Notes under the pieces: generated by a model
What the model saw: the letters and a program-made list of their open reading frames with translations, nothing else
Database searches by the model: none
What the model was told of the DNA's origin: nothing
Translations under genes and position numbers: made by a program
In this document: piece by piece, positions 17,301-25,519 of the stretch
Layout of the letters: every line of letters begins with the position of its first letter
Position numbering within the stretch: the stretch's first letter is position 1
Source: an uncultured Bacilli bacterium
GTDB lineage: Bacteria > Bacillota_I > Bacilli_A > RFN20 > CAG-631
Assembly: GCA_934201705.1 (NCBI GenBank)
Contig: CAKPXF010000021.1
Location: 1-46,675 of the forward strand
Direction of reading: 5' to 3'
Length of the DNA stretch: 46,675 bases

Positions 17301-18014
17301 AAATCAACAATTATGAATTTAGTTAGTGAAGAGAATGAATACTTATTAGATATTAATCTAAAGGAAAATGACACAGCTTATATTGTCTTTTCTTATCCAA
17401 ATGGTGGTATATATACTTCAACTAGTAATTTCGAATTCAATATGAAGGCGATTCCTTCAAAATATGATGAAAGCAAACGCCCAGACTTTGCAACGCAAAT
17501 TGAATTGAATAATATTAAAAAAGAAAAAAATCAAGCCATGACTGATTATGTTTCAAACTTAAATATGGATGATTATTCATCAGTTAAGTGGATTGAAATT
17601 GAAGATATTACAATCACTTATAAGGAATTAATAGAAAAAGCTTTAACTAAAGAAGAAACTTTAGCTATATATGATGAATTTATAAGTAAAATTAATAGTG
17701 TTGAAAATAAAACACAAGAAGAAAATAATTTAAAGGCTCTTAAGGATGAAAAGAAAGAGTATTTAAATAGTTTAGTTAATAAAAAGGATTATTCAAGCAA
17801 GGATTATAAGGAAATTAGCAAGCTACTTGAAGAGTCATTAGCAAAAATTGATAGTGCTATATCAAAGGCTACAATTAATACAATAGTTGCTCAATTTGAA
17901 AATAGATTACAATCATTTACTAAAAAGAAGGGCTGTAAGGGAAGTATTGAAACAACATTTGTTTTAGTAGCATCACTATATACTTTAATCGCTTTAAAAA
18001 GGAAAAAAGATTAA
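14331..18014 (+). CDS. giant secreted repeat protein with C-terminal cysteine/TM tail
   Basis: A 1227-residue surface protein with no family I recognise for its main repeats. A signal peptide (about 1-36) is followed by about five copies of a 165-190 residue module (about 50-215, 225-396, 470-645, 660-850 and 858-1045). Three copies share DQGN/V, then WQWR- or FQIR-type GGCG/AGCQ, then TTWA or SLWA, and end in (D)GVAWQT. The last two copies are more divergent. An InlB/listerial-type repeat sits at about 402-466 (ITWVIDNKTE to YTAIFKE). A Lys/Glu-rich helical stalk follows (about 1050-1195). The end is GCKGS, a hydrophobic helix and RKK, which looks like a membrane or sorting anchor. It heads a long co-directional operon and probably binds glycan on the surface; that role is inference. 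Confidence 0.85.
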   Translation: MKKSKRINSLFVAVFSLVSLFTLINGTNKKDVVSASNDTIKLNGEEASTTTYNEIFKKMATSKTNNCTSNNIEYSLMYGDIDNEILPLSYVNDGLYTIDGIASDQGVMLWDFQIRGGCGNENAILKMKANEDMAISFNAKATSLWASAIYRMVFETNNSKKELYNEELIANGTVDFTKTYALKANDILYFVVDANDGVAWQTNNFEANITALSFDSSLYASQVATSNISLCDLVKDMIANKTNKSSILNDVEASFLYGDFDNKEVALNDYRAGEGILSASGTNDEQGNMIFDFQWRGGCGSENNVLKLKATKDIAISFDIKSQTTWADVIYRSVIETNNTRNEMNRVNVKADNPLSSNVTYYLKANDIFYYVMDANDGIAWQTLEYNGNIKIASFDETKYNEQFGYTITWVIDNKTETTTVKKDEMPVHEVPTKASDNKFDYEFVRWEPEITKATQNATYTAIFKETIKQINSISFEEMVRDYAKNNKEISELTELFVNFYYGNFSENIYNDFNIFEVDGLPFLCGLNTSTNDQGNIVQTWQWRAGCQNENVFVKLTAKSNCKVNLKGNASTTWANALYKVVIESNNIQYEVNSYELNASVGSVDFTNSYYLKEGDFLFFIMSAPENVAWQTCNIEGSVNVAKEFNEEEYEKLLVNPIENSDISYSKIVEEVNNNQGTYSRSTYDVSLLAGNVKGKMYEANIFSKLSDGLKYVAYCKDGQEKENHNDSYPVYFYPWMYKSGSASMGAIIKFTAKENIGLHVSTSPTTDKNEKGELFDWSSNANAKNEYYIQLVDGSIKKIYSKNIQAVSAKDDYAITVSLKKGESFYYTYVANWGIIVSNPIFTIDTKSYDPNFTYTEIISNGEELNYFDMVTGFVNNDLNDVSLDNISYGFAYGKVDELKKFMYKGGDGEGNADDQICDIDASSDQEKKSNIFLRWQVRCSGTDDSIIYIKAKHNTLLSFTHKAITLDYASNMCVTVYVADENGIIIQLKSTIMNLVSEENEYLLDINLKENDTAYIVFSYPNGGIYTSTSNFEFNMKAIPSKYDESKRPDFATQIELNNIKKEKNQAMTDYVSNLNMDDYSSVKWIEIEDITITYKELIEKALTKEETLAIYDEFISKINSVENKTQEENNLKALKDEKKEYLNSLVNKKDYSSKDYKEISKLLEESLAKIDSAISKATINTIVAQFENRLQSFTKKKGCKGSIETTFVLVASLYTLIALKRKKD

Positions 18015-18025
18015 TTTATTATTCA

Positions 18026-18050
18026 GGTGCCTTTAAGGTTTAAAGGCATC
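18026..18050 (+). terminator. hairpin between the surface-protein gene and the permease gene
   Basis: GGTGCCTTTAA (18026-18036) pairs with TTAAAGGCATC (18040-18050) around a 3-nt loop, 11 bp with one wobble, followed by TTGTTT. The T tract is poor, so it is probably a partial terminator or an mRNA-stabilising element that sets the ratio of surface protein to transporter. Confidence 0.6.
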
Positions 18051-18076
18051 TTGTTTAATAAAAAAGGAGGTATAAA

Positions 18077-19039
18077 ATGACTGTAGTTACAATGAAAAGA
18101 AAGTCATTTATAAAGGATATAAAAAAGGATTGGATGCTTTATACAATGCTTATAATACTAGTTGTATCTTTATTTATATTTAACTATATTCCAATGGCAG
18201 GAATACAAATTGCTTTTAAGGATTATATCATCCCCCTTGGAAATAGAAAAGGTGGAATTTGGGGAAGCCCATGGGCTAAAAATGATTTTGGACAAATAGA
18301 TTTATTAAAAAACTTTAAGATATTATTTAGTGATCCAAAATTTTGGACAACTCTGAAAAACACCTTAAGAATATCAAGCTTAAGAATAATATTTGGCTTT
18401 CCAGTGCCAATTATATTAGTATTACTTTTAAATGAATTAACTAGTGAAAAATATAAAAAACTAGTACAAGGAATATCATATCTACCATATTTTATTTCTT
18501 GGGTTATTATTTCAAATATTTTCTTTGATTTAACTAAAACCGATAGCGGATTTCAATTAGTCCTTGAAAGTATTTTTGGCCATCAAATAAAGTTTTTTGG
18601 TGATGATAATTTGTTTTTACTAATTGTTATATTAACAGATATTTGGAAAAATGCTGGCTGGGGAACAATTATTTATTTTGCAGCATTGAGCAATATTTCA
18701 CCAGAATTATATGAGGCTGCTTCAATTGATGGTGCTAATCGTTTTCAAAAAATGCTTTATATAACTCTTCCAGGACTAGTTCCAGCCATTTCAATTAATT
18801 TAATCTTTGCTTTATCTGGCATTATTTATGGAGGATTTGATCAAATCTATAATATGTATAACGAAACAGTTTATGGAAAAGGTGATATCTTAGAAACTTA
18901 TTTATTTAGAAGTGGCTTATTAGGCGGAGATTATTCACTTGGTACAGCTTTAGGCTTATTTAATTCAATTATTGGTTTAGCCTTAACTTTAATTGCTAAT
19001 AAAATAATTAAAAAGTTAGGTGGTAATGGAATATGGTAA
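18077..19039 (+). CDS. ABC sugar transporter permease, LplB/MalF type
   Basis: One half of the transmembrane channel of a carbohydrate ABC importer. It is 320 residues with about six hydrophobic segments and the EAA loop (EAASIDGANRFQ, starting about 213) that docks the ATPase. The N-terminal layout resembles the LplB/YteP polysaccharide-oligosaccharide branch. GGAGG lies at 18066-18070, six bases before the ATG. It overlaps the next permease by 7 bp and works with the solute-binding lipoprotein at 20881. No ATPase gene is in the cluster, so a shared MsmX-like ATPase is expected. Confidence 0.92.
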   Translation: MTVVTMKRKSFIKDIKKDWMLYTMLIILVVSLFIFNYIPMAGIQIAFKDYIIPLGNRKGGIWGSPWAKNDFGQIDLLKNFKILFSDPKFWTTLKNTLRISSLRIIFGFPVPIILVLLLNELTSEKYKKLVQGISYLPYFISWVIISNIFFDLTKTDSGFQLVLESIFGHQIKFFGDDNLFLLIVILTDIWKNAGWGTIIYFAALSNISPELYEAASIDGANRFQKMLYITLPGLVPAISINLIFALSGIIYGGFDQIYNMYNETVYGKGDILETYLFRSGLLGGDYSLGTALGLFNSIIGLALTLIANKIIKKLGGNGIW

Positions 19040-19920
19040 AGAGCTTTATAGATAGAATTTTAGGCAAAACTATTAAAGATAGAGTATACAATATTATTGT
19101 ATATATATTAGCAACACTAGTTGCTTTAATAACATTATATCCATTTTTATATGTAGTAGTCGAAAGCTTAAAGGTTGTAATACCTCAAGATACAGGCATA
19201 GCTAAATATAAATTTAGCTTATCAGCCTATGGCTATATTTTAAAGGATTTAGATTTATTATGGAGTTTTTTATGGAGTATTATAGTTGTTTTAATTAGTA
19301 CCATTATTCATGTATTTTGCTGCGTTTTAAGTGCTTATCCTTTATCTAAAAAAAGACTAAGAGGTAGAAAGATTGTTTTAATTTATATAATTATAACCAT
19401 GCTATTTTCAGGAGGTCTAATTCCATATTTTATTTTAATGGATGACTTACATTTATTTAATAATCCATTAATATATATAGTTCCATGTTTAATAAGTGGC
19501 TTTGATGTAATTATTGCTAAAAACTTTTTCCAATCAATTCCTGAGGAATTAGAAGAAGCCGCTAAAATTGATGGTGCTAATGACTATCAAATATTTTTTA
19601 AAATCTATTTAAAAATATCTCTTCCAATAATAGCAACACTAGCTTTATGGTTTGCTGTTGGAAAATGGAACGATTGGATGACAGGTATTTTATATATGAC
19701 AGATAAGCCAAAGCTACAGCTTATTCAAAATTATTTAAGAAGAATACTTTCAACAACTACCTCACAATCAGGTGCTGGAAGTGATACAACAACAATGGCT
19801 TTAGCTTCAAATATAAAAATGGCCATTATAGTTGTTGGAACATTACCAATAATTTTGATTTATCCATTTGTACAAAAATACTTTGTAAAAGGTGTAATTT
19901 TAGGATCAGTTAAGGAGTAA
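19033..19920 (+). CDS. ABC sugar transporter permease, LplC/MalG type
   Basis: Second channel subunit of the importer, 295 residues, with about six hydrophobic segments and the EAA loop (EEAAKIDGAND, about 174-184). Overlap with the upstream permease indicates coupled translation and equal stoichiometry. The C-terminal KGVILGSVKE is typical of LplC/YtcP-type permeases, which import oligosaccharides such as unsaturated rhamnogalacturonides in some Bacillota. Substrate is unproven here. Confidence 0.92.
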   Translation: MVKSFIDRILGKTIKDRVYNIIVYILATLVALITLYPFLYVVVESLKVVIPQDTGIAKYKFSLSAYGYILKDLDLLWSFLWSIIVVLISTIIHVFCCVLSAYPLSKKRLRGRKIVLIYIIITMLFSGGLIPYFILMDDLHLFNNPLIYIVPCLISGFDVIIAKNFFQSIPEELEEAAKIDGANDYQIFFKIYLKISLPIIATLALWFAVGKWNDWMTGILYMTDKPKLQLIQNYLRRILSTTTSQSGAGSDTTTMALASNIKMAIIVVGTLPIILIYPFVQKYFVKGVILGSVKE

Positions 19921-19923
19921 CAT

Positions 19924-20865
19924 ATGAAAAAAATAAATATTATTTTAGATACCGATATTGGTGATGATATTGATGATGCTTTTGCTTTGGCTTGCTTATT
20001 AAATATGCAAGACAAGGTAAATATAGTAGGTATAACAACAGTTTTTGTTAATAGTGATCATCGTGCAAGAATGGTAAAAAAATTACTACATCTACATCAT
20101 GATGATAATATACCAGTTTATGCTGGAATTAGAGAGGGCGATGGAAGTATAAATATTGATGGTGAATGCTGTCAATTTACTAAAGATTTATTAAATGATG
20201 AATACAAGCCTAATAATGATGTTTATAAGGATAATGGTGAAGGGGCTGTTTCATTTTTAATAAATAAAGCTAAGGAATATCAAGATGATTTAACAATTGT
20301 TTGTATTGGACCATATTCAAATATAGGAAGGGCTATAGCAAAAGATAAAGAGGCTTTTAGCAAATGTAAAATAGTTACAATGGGTGGTAATTTCTTTTCA
20401 AGGGCTTTTGTTGAATGGAATATTTATTGTGATCCGAAAAATGCAAAAGTGCTTCTTGAAAGTGGTTTAGATGTAACGTGCCTTGGAATTGATGTTACTA
20501 AAAAAACAAGATTAACAACCAAGCAATATGAGAATATCTTAAGCTATACTCCAAATGATTTTTATAAATATATGGTTGAGCTAATTACTATGCATAAAAA
20601 TTATCAAAAGAATCCTAAAACATTTAGACCTTATTTACATGATCCATTAGCTTTATTTTATGCCGTATTTAATGATTACGTAAAGGTTAAAAAGCAATTA
20701 ATAAAGGTTGAAGTTAATGGAACTTATACAAGTGGTGAAACAGTTAATATTGACTATTTATTTAGATATGAAAGAGAAAAAAGAAAAGGTAATAGAATAA
20801 ATATTGCTTATAGCTTTGATAAAGAAAAATTTATGGATGATTTTATGAAAATATATAAAAAATAA
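19924..20865 (+). CDS. nucleoside hydrolase-like (IUNH) protein
   Basis: Member of the inosine/uridine-preferring nucleoside hydrolase fold, 313 residues, normal length. The N-terminal metal site reads DTDIGDDIDDAFAL (about 9-22), the DTDxGxDIDD variant with two extra residues relative to the DTDxGxDDA motif of characterised enzymes. A conserved LHDPLALFYA stretch near 240 holds the other calcium-ligand aspartate. Classical members split N-ribosides, but the DIDD variant often sits in sugar-catabolism loci and its substrates are poorly known. No signal peptide. It lies between the permeases and the solute-binding protein, 3 bp after the permease stop, with AAGGAG before the ATG. A furanoside-type N- or O-glycoside substrate is possible, as speculation. 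Confidence 0.85.
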   Translation: MKKINIILDTDIGDDIDDAFALACLLNMQDKVNIVGITTVFVNSDHRARMVKKLLHLHHDDNIPVYAGIREGDGSINIDGECCQFTKDLLNDEYKPNNDVYKDNGEGAVSFLINKAKEYQDDLTIVCIGPYSNIGRAIAKDKEAFSKCKIVTMGGNFFSRAFVEWNIYCDPKNAKVLLESGLDVTCLGIDVTKKTRLTTKQYENILSYTPNDFYKYMVELITMHKNYQKNPKTFRPYLHDPLALFYAVFNDYVKVKKQLIKVEVNGTYTSGETVNIDYLFRYEREKRKGNRINIAYSFDKEKFMDDFMKIYKK

Positions 20866-20880
20866 AGAAAGGAAAAGACT

Positions 20881-22560
20881 ATGAATAATAAAAAATTATG
20901 TTTAATAATATCTTTACTTACAATTGCATCTTTAAGTGGATGTAATAGTAATAATAATGATTCAGAAAATACAAATAATGAAGCAATTAATATATTTACT
21001 ATAAATGGCAACTATGCAGAAGGTGTAAAAAAGGACTCGGTTTGGAAATATATTGAAGAAAAAGCCGATGTTTCATTTTCTATTAGTGGAGCTATTAATA
21101 ATGGGGATTATTATACAACGTTATCTCCTAAAATCAATACTGCTAAAAATATGCCTGATGCCTTTTTTTCAGTTCCTCAAGGAACAGATAGCTCATATTA
21201 TAAATGGGCCGATCAAACGACAGGTGTTTTATACAATTTAGATGAATTATTAGCAGGAAACGAAGATAAATACCCTTATCTTTATGCTACAATTAATTCA
21301 CCACAATTTGTAAATATGCGTTTTGACGGAGCTCATACTTTAATTCCAAATCCAAGTTTAAGAAGTGGCTGGGGAATTTATTATCGTTCAGATTGGCTAA
21401 TTAATGTTGGCTATTATCAAAAGGATGAAAGTGGTAAAGCAGTCTTAGATGAAAATGGAAATAAAATAGCCAGAACTCCAGTAACTATGGATGAGTTTAG
21501 TGAGGTTTTAAAACTATTTACAATTGCTGACCCAGATCAAAATGGCAAGGACGATACATATGGAATATCACCAGGTAGTGGAGCTCATATGACTAATCCT
21601 TTATACCATGCCTTTGGTGTGCCAACTGATTGGGATGTAAATGATGAAAATAATATTGAATATATGTATTTATCTCCTGAATATAAAAATTATTTAAGTT
21701 GGTTTCAAAAGCAATATAATAATGGTTATATTGAACCACAATTCTATATGAATAAAAACGATTCTGATAGAAAACTATTTGAAAATGGTAAGGTTGGAGT
21801 AATTATTACAAATGCTGAAGCACATGTAATGTATGTTGCTAAGCCAATGGAGGATATTTTTGGGAAAAATAAAACCGTTATGGGGGTAGCACCAATTGGT
21901 ACTAAAACATGTGGAAAGGAAGGAGCACAAGGATTTTCTGATTGGGGAGGAACTTGGGGAGGCTTTTCAATTACTAAAACATGTAAAAATATTGATGGCA
22001 CCTTAAGATTATTTGATTATTTACTTTCACCAGAGGGAGCTTTAACAGCCTCATATGGTATTAAGGATGTTCATTATGAAATGAAAGAAGATAATAAACC
22101 ATATGCTATTTTAGAGAATAGATATAAAGAAACAGAGGATTCATTTACTTATTTTAAGGATGAAAATGGCTCAAGTGAACCTTTAGGCACATATAGATTT
22201 TACAGCTATTTATTGTCATCTCCTCATATTTATGATTTAAAAACTAATACATATACAATGTGTGTAAATTATCAAATGTTTGATGGCTACTATTATAAGC
22301 TAATGGAGGATGCTAATAATCTTATGGTTACTCATAAAACTAAGCTTGAAAACTTTACTGATTTCACTTCTAGTGTTTTAAAAAAGAGAAGCCAAATAGA
22401 AAACGAAGCAGCAAGCTATGCTGTTCAAGCTATGGCTTGTAAGAAAAACTTAACATCTGATTATGACGAAATGGTTAAAAATTGTCAAAACTATGGGTTA
22501 GATACAGTTAAGAAAATAATGAAGGCTAAAGCTATTGAATGTAAGATTATTGAGGAATAA
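20881..22560 (+). CDS. ABC transporter solute-binding lipoprotein (LplA-like)
   Basis: An extracellular binding protein that captures a sugar and delivers it to the permeases. It is 559 residues, long like the LplA/oligosaccharide group. The signal peptide has lipobox SLSGC (C21). Typical solute-binding features include DPDQNGKDDTYGISPG in the first lobe and GGTWGGFSITKTCKN with DYLLSPEGA in the second. AGAAAGGA precedes the ATG. It follows the nucleoside-hydrolase-like gene by 15 bp and precedes a GH lipoprotein by 2 bp, so it belongs to the same operon as the permeases. The size suggests an oligosaccharide rather than a monosaccharide ligand. Confidence 0.92.
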   Translation: MNNKKLCLIISLLTIASLSGCNSNNNDSENTNNEAINIFTINGNYAEGVKKDSVWKYIEEKADVSFSISGAINNGDYYTTLSPKINTAKNMPDAFFSVPQGTDSSYYKWADQTTGVLYNLDELLAGNEDKYPYLYATINSPQFVNMRFDGAHTLIPNPSLRSGWGIYYRSDWLINVGYYQKDESGKAVLDENGNKIARTPVTMDEFSEVLKLFTIADPDQNGKDDTYGISPGSGAHMTNPLYHAFGVPTDWDVNDENNIEYMYLSPEYKNYLSWFQKQYNNGYIEPQFYMNKNDSDRKLFENGKVGVIITNAEAHVMYVAKPMEDIFGKNKTVMGVAPIGTKTCGKEGAQGFSDWGGTWGGFSITKTCKNIDGTLRLFDYLLSPEGALTASYGIKDVHYEMKEDNKPYAILENRYKETEDSFTYFKDENGSSEPLGTYRFYSYLLSSPHIYDLKTNTYTMCVNYQMFDGYYYKLMEDANNLMVTHKTKLENFTDFTSSVLKKRSQIENEAASYAVQAMACKKNLTSDYDEMVKNCQNYGLDTVKKIMKAKAIECKIIEE

Positions 22561-22562
22561 CT

Positions 22563-23753
22563 ATGAGATTAAAGCAATTAATAAAAGCACTAATATGTTG
22601 CTTAGCAGTTTGCTCTTGTAGCTCTAATAACACTTTAAGCACCAGCTCAGAAAATATTGAATACTTAGCTAATCAAGAATATATTTATGGGATGGATTAT
22701 ACATCATTAGAGGGCGTATTTAATAAGATTGATTATAAAAAGGCTTATGAAATGCTAAATAATATGGGAGTTAAAAGCGTTAGAAACTGGATGCATTGTA
22801 CTTATTTTTTCGATTCAAAATTTAATAGAAATGAAAGTAATATTGAATTAATGAAGGATATGATTAATATAATGCAAGGATACAATATGCAAATTATTGG
22901 TTTAAACCATAAAAACTTTAATAAATATGGCAAGGATAATGCTAAAATTGCAAGAGATATGACCCCTAATAGCTATTATCTTGAATGGCTTAATACAATT
23001 GAAGAGACATATTATGTTTTAGCTACTACCTTTCCTGAAATTACAATTTGGGAAATAGACAATGAAACTAATAATAATGGATTTATGGAAAATGCAACAG
23101 GAGGTCAATTTACTCTTCAGGAAATGATTGACATTTCTACAGATATTTTCTATTATGGCTCAAAAGGGCTTCATAGAGCTAACCCTAATATTCAAACAGT
23201 AATGGGTGGCTTTGTAACATGGAATGGAGAAGCATTTTTAGAAGGAGTTTATAAAAATATTGAATCTGGTAATTTTGGCGAAGGTTCTAAAAATCCTGAT
23301 GATTATTTTCAATGCTTAGCATGGCATCCTTATACTAAAAACTTTGATGAGGAATCGTTTGTAAGGGATAATCAAGCCATTTATGATATTTCCTTAAAGT
23401 ATGAAAAAAAAGCTAAAAAGGTCTATTTTACTGAACTTGGAAACTGGACTTCATGTCAAAATGCTACAAAGGCTGCTAAGTATTTAAAAGAGGTTTATGC
23501 AGTAACATTAAAATACTTGCCATTTGTTGAATCAATTCATTATTATCGATGCTTTGATAACATTTTGGATAATGGTAATAATTCAGGACTTTTCCACGAT
23601 CCAAATATTGAAAGAATTGACTATATTTTTGGAACTGAAACTAGAGCAAATCCTGGTTCTCCTAAAGAGGCTGCCTATGCATATCAGGAAATGACTGGTG
23701 GAAGTGGGCCGTTAAATTTACTTGAAATTATCCTTAATGAGGAGGAAAAATGA
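22563..23753 (+). CDS. clan GH-A glycoside hydrolase lipoprotein, paralogue A
   Basis: A surface-anchored TIM-barrel glycosidase, 396 residues. The signal peptide ends in VCSC (C19). The clan GH-A layout is visible: WEIDNE with acid/base E168 after beta-4, and VYFTELG with E291 as candidate nucleophile after beta-7, 123 residues apart. Other barrel motifs are MGVKSVRNWMH, WHPYTKN and ESIHYYRCFDN. I cannot assign a CAZy family; GH39- and GH5-like families are the nearest by feel. A second member of the same family (25503-26762) lies one gene downstream. GAGGAA at the end of the previous gene serves as ribosome binding site, and the stop overlaps the next start, so translation is coupled. Confidence 0.82.
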   Translation: MRLKQLIKALICCLAVCSCSSNNTLSTSSENIEYLANQEYIYGMDYTSLEGVFNKIDYKKAYEMLNNMGVKSVRNWMHCTYFFDSKFNRNESNIELMKDMINIMQGYNMQIIGLNHKNFNKYGKDNAKIARDMTPNSYYLEWLNTIEETYYVLATTFPEITIWEIDNETNNNGFMENATGGQFTLQEMIDISTDIFYYGSKGLHRANPNIQTVMGGFVTWNGEAFLEGVYKNIESGNFGEGSKNPDDYFQCLAWHPYTKNFDEESFVRDNQAIYDISLKYEKKAKKVYFTELGNWTSCQNATKAAKYLKEVYAVTLKYLPFVESIHYYRCFDNILDNGNNSGLFHDPNIERIDYIFGTETRANPGSPKEAAYAYQEMTGGSGPLNLLEIILNEEEK

Positions 23754-25519
23754 TGAAGGATTTATCTAGAAGACATTATTGCGAGGGTAATAGAAATTTA
23801 GATAATTCTAAGCACGTCTTAAGTAACAATGATGTGCTTTATGAGTTCAAAGGATTTGATATTACAGATGCTCGTTCTATGGATGGTGCAAAGCTTTTTG
23901 AAGGCTTTTTATGCAGTGAGGAATTTGATAGTATTAAAATTGAAACCTATTCAAGAAGAGTTCAAGGTAAAAATGCTTGGGAATATACTTTACTCAAAAA
24001 TGGCAAGATTTGTGGAACTGCTTATGATTATATTACTAATGATGGAACATTTATAAGAGAGTTTAATTTAGCAACACCAATTCGCTTTAAGCTTCGCTTA
24101 GAAAATGGCGTTACAACCTATGCTCCAGGTATTATGGTAATGAAAAAAGGCACGCCATACGTTAATGATTATAAAACTGCTGAGGATGTATATTTTCGTT
24201 TTGATGGAGCATCTACTAGTATTTGCTGCTATGGAAGAGATACTGTTTATTATCTTGAAAGAAAAAGTAAGATGATGATATGTATAAATAAAGATATAGA
24301 AAAGCTATCATCAGAGGATGAAAAGGAATACAATTTTACTGATTTTAAAGTAACTAATGATGCCATTAAGGATATTGAAGAGGATGCGTATTATGTCCAT
24401 AAAAGCTTAACATATAAAAATGGGGCTTCCTTATCAGCAATTCCGTGGAATATGTGCTATGTTCGTGATTCCTTTGGTATGTGTCGAGGCTATTTATCTA
24501 TGAATATGTTTAAGGAGACAAAGGATATTCTAGCATTTTTTAATAAGAGATTTATGGAAAAGCAAACAATAGCTACAGCTATCTCGTTAGGCAATGATAA
24601 AACATTACATATTCATGAAAATGATTTTTCTGAAAATACAGGATATATTATAATTCTTGCTTTTTTATATTTAAAATATACTAACGATGTTGAATTTTTT
24701 AATTCCTTGCTTCCATTATTAAAAATGGCTTATAACGGTGCAAAAAAGCTTCTTGTTGATGGAATGATGCCTTTTTCTGGTGATGAAACATATGTTGCTG
24801 GTAATTTAATTCCTCGTGTTTGTGTTGATGAAGGCTCAGCTGAAGCAACATTATTATTTATAGAATCAACGAAAATGCTTATTCCTTATTTAGATGAAAA
24901 CGAAAAAGAGGAAGCTAGAAAATTAGTTAATGAAGCTACTAGTAAATATAAAGGAAACTTTGTAGTTAATAATAAGATAATGGCTAATAATCCAAAAAGG
25001 CTAATAAATGCTACATTAAAGGAAACACGTAAGGGAGTATGTCCTTATTGCTATTCATATGGAAAAACATTTTTAAATAAATATAAGCTATATGCTTGTA
25101 GTAATTGTATAAATAAGGATGAAGATATAAGAAATCATAAGCAATTTTATTTAACTAGTGTTTCATTAATGCCTTTATATATTGATAGTTTAATGTTTAG
25201 TAAAGATGAACTAATAAAGATGTATGAAGAATTTGCTATAAATCTTATTGATATTTATGATAATGATAAAAAAACTTTAACAAAAATATCTGGATATGAG
25301 TATGGGTTATTGCTATATGGTTTGGTAAAATTAAATAGTAAATACATGCATGATATTTATAAAATATGTATAATGGCTAGAGATAGTGAGCATGCCTGGT
25401 CAGAATATTACATCGATGGTAATTGCTGTGGCATGAGATGGAGAAACTGGGAAACTGGTGTCAATATGCTAGCTATTGAATCATACATGGAGTATATAAA
25501 AAATGAAAATAATACATAA
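23750..25519 (+). CDS. six-hairpin glycosidase with inserted zinc ribbon
   Basis: Predicted (alpha/alpha)6-barrel glycoside hydrolase, 589 residues, no signal peptide, so cytoplasmic. An N-terminal beta-rich region (about 1-200) is followed by a helical barrel with IPWNMCYVRDSFGM (about 231-244), IHENDFSENTGY (about 288-299), PFSGDETYV (about 341-349) and CVDEGSAEA (about 358-366). These acidic clusters are candidates for the catalytic pair. Within the barrel, CPYC (431-434) and CSNC (450-453) form a four-cysteine zinc ribbon, unusual for this fold. The product may be a novel family near GH15/GH63/GH78-type six-hairpin enzymes; I cannot be more specific. The ATG overlaps the previous stop, with GGAGG at 23741. 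Two GH-A lipoproteins flank it. Confidence 0.75.
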   Translation: MMKDLSRRHYCEGNRNLDNSKHVLSNNDVLYEFKGFDITDARSMDGAKLFEGFLCSEEFDSIKIETYSRRVQGKNAWEYTLLKNGKICGTAYDYITNDGTFIREFNLATPIRFKLRLENGVTTYAPGIMVMKKGTPYVNDYKTAEDVYFRFDGASTSICCYGRDTVYYLERKSKMMICINKDIEKLSSEDEKEYNFTDFKVTNDAIKDIEEDAYYVHKSLTYKNGASLSAIPWNMCYVRDSFGMCRGYLSMNMFKETKDILAFFNKRFMEKQTIATAISLGNDKTLHIHENDFSENTGYIIILAFLYLKYTNDVEFFNSLLPLLKMAYNGAKKLLVDGMMPFSGDETYVAGNLIPRVCVDEGSAEATLLFIESTKMLIPYLDENEKEEARKLVNEATSKYKGNFVVNNKIMANNPKRLINATLKETRKGVCPYCYSYGKTFLNKYKLYACSNCINKDEDIRNHKQFYLTSVSLMPLYIDSLMFSKDELIKMYEEFAINLIDIYDNDKKTLTKISGYEYGLLLYGLVKLNSKYMHDIYKICIMARDSEHAWSEYYIDGNCCGMRWRNWETGVNMLAIESYMEYIKNENNT

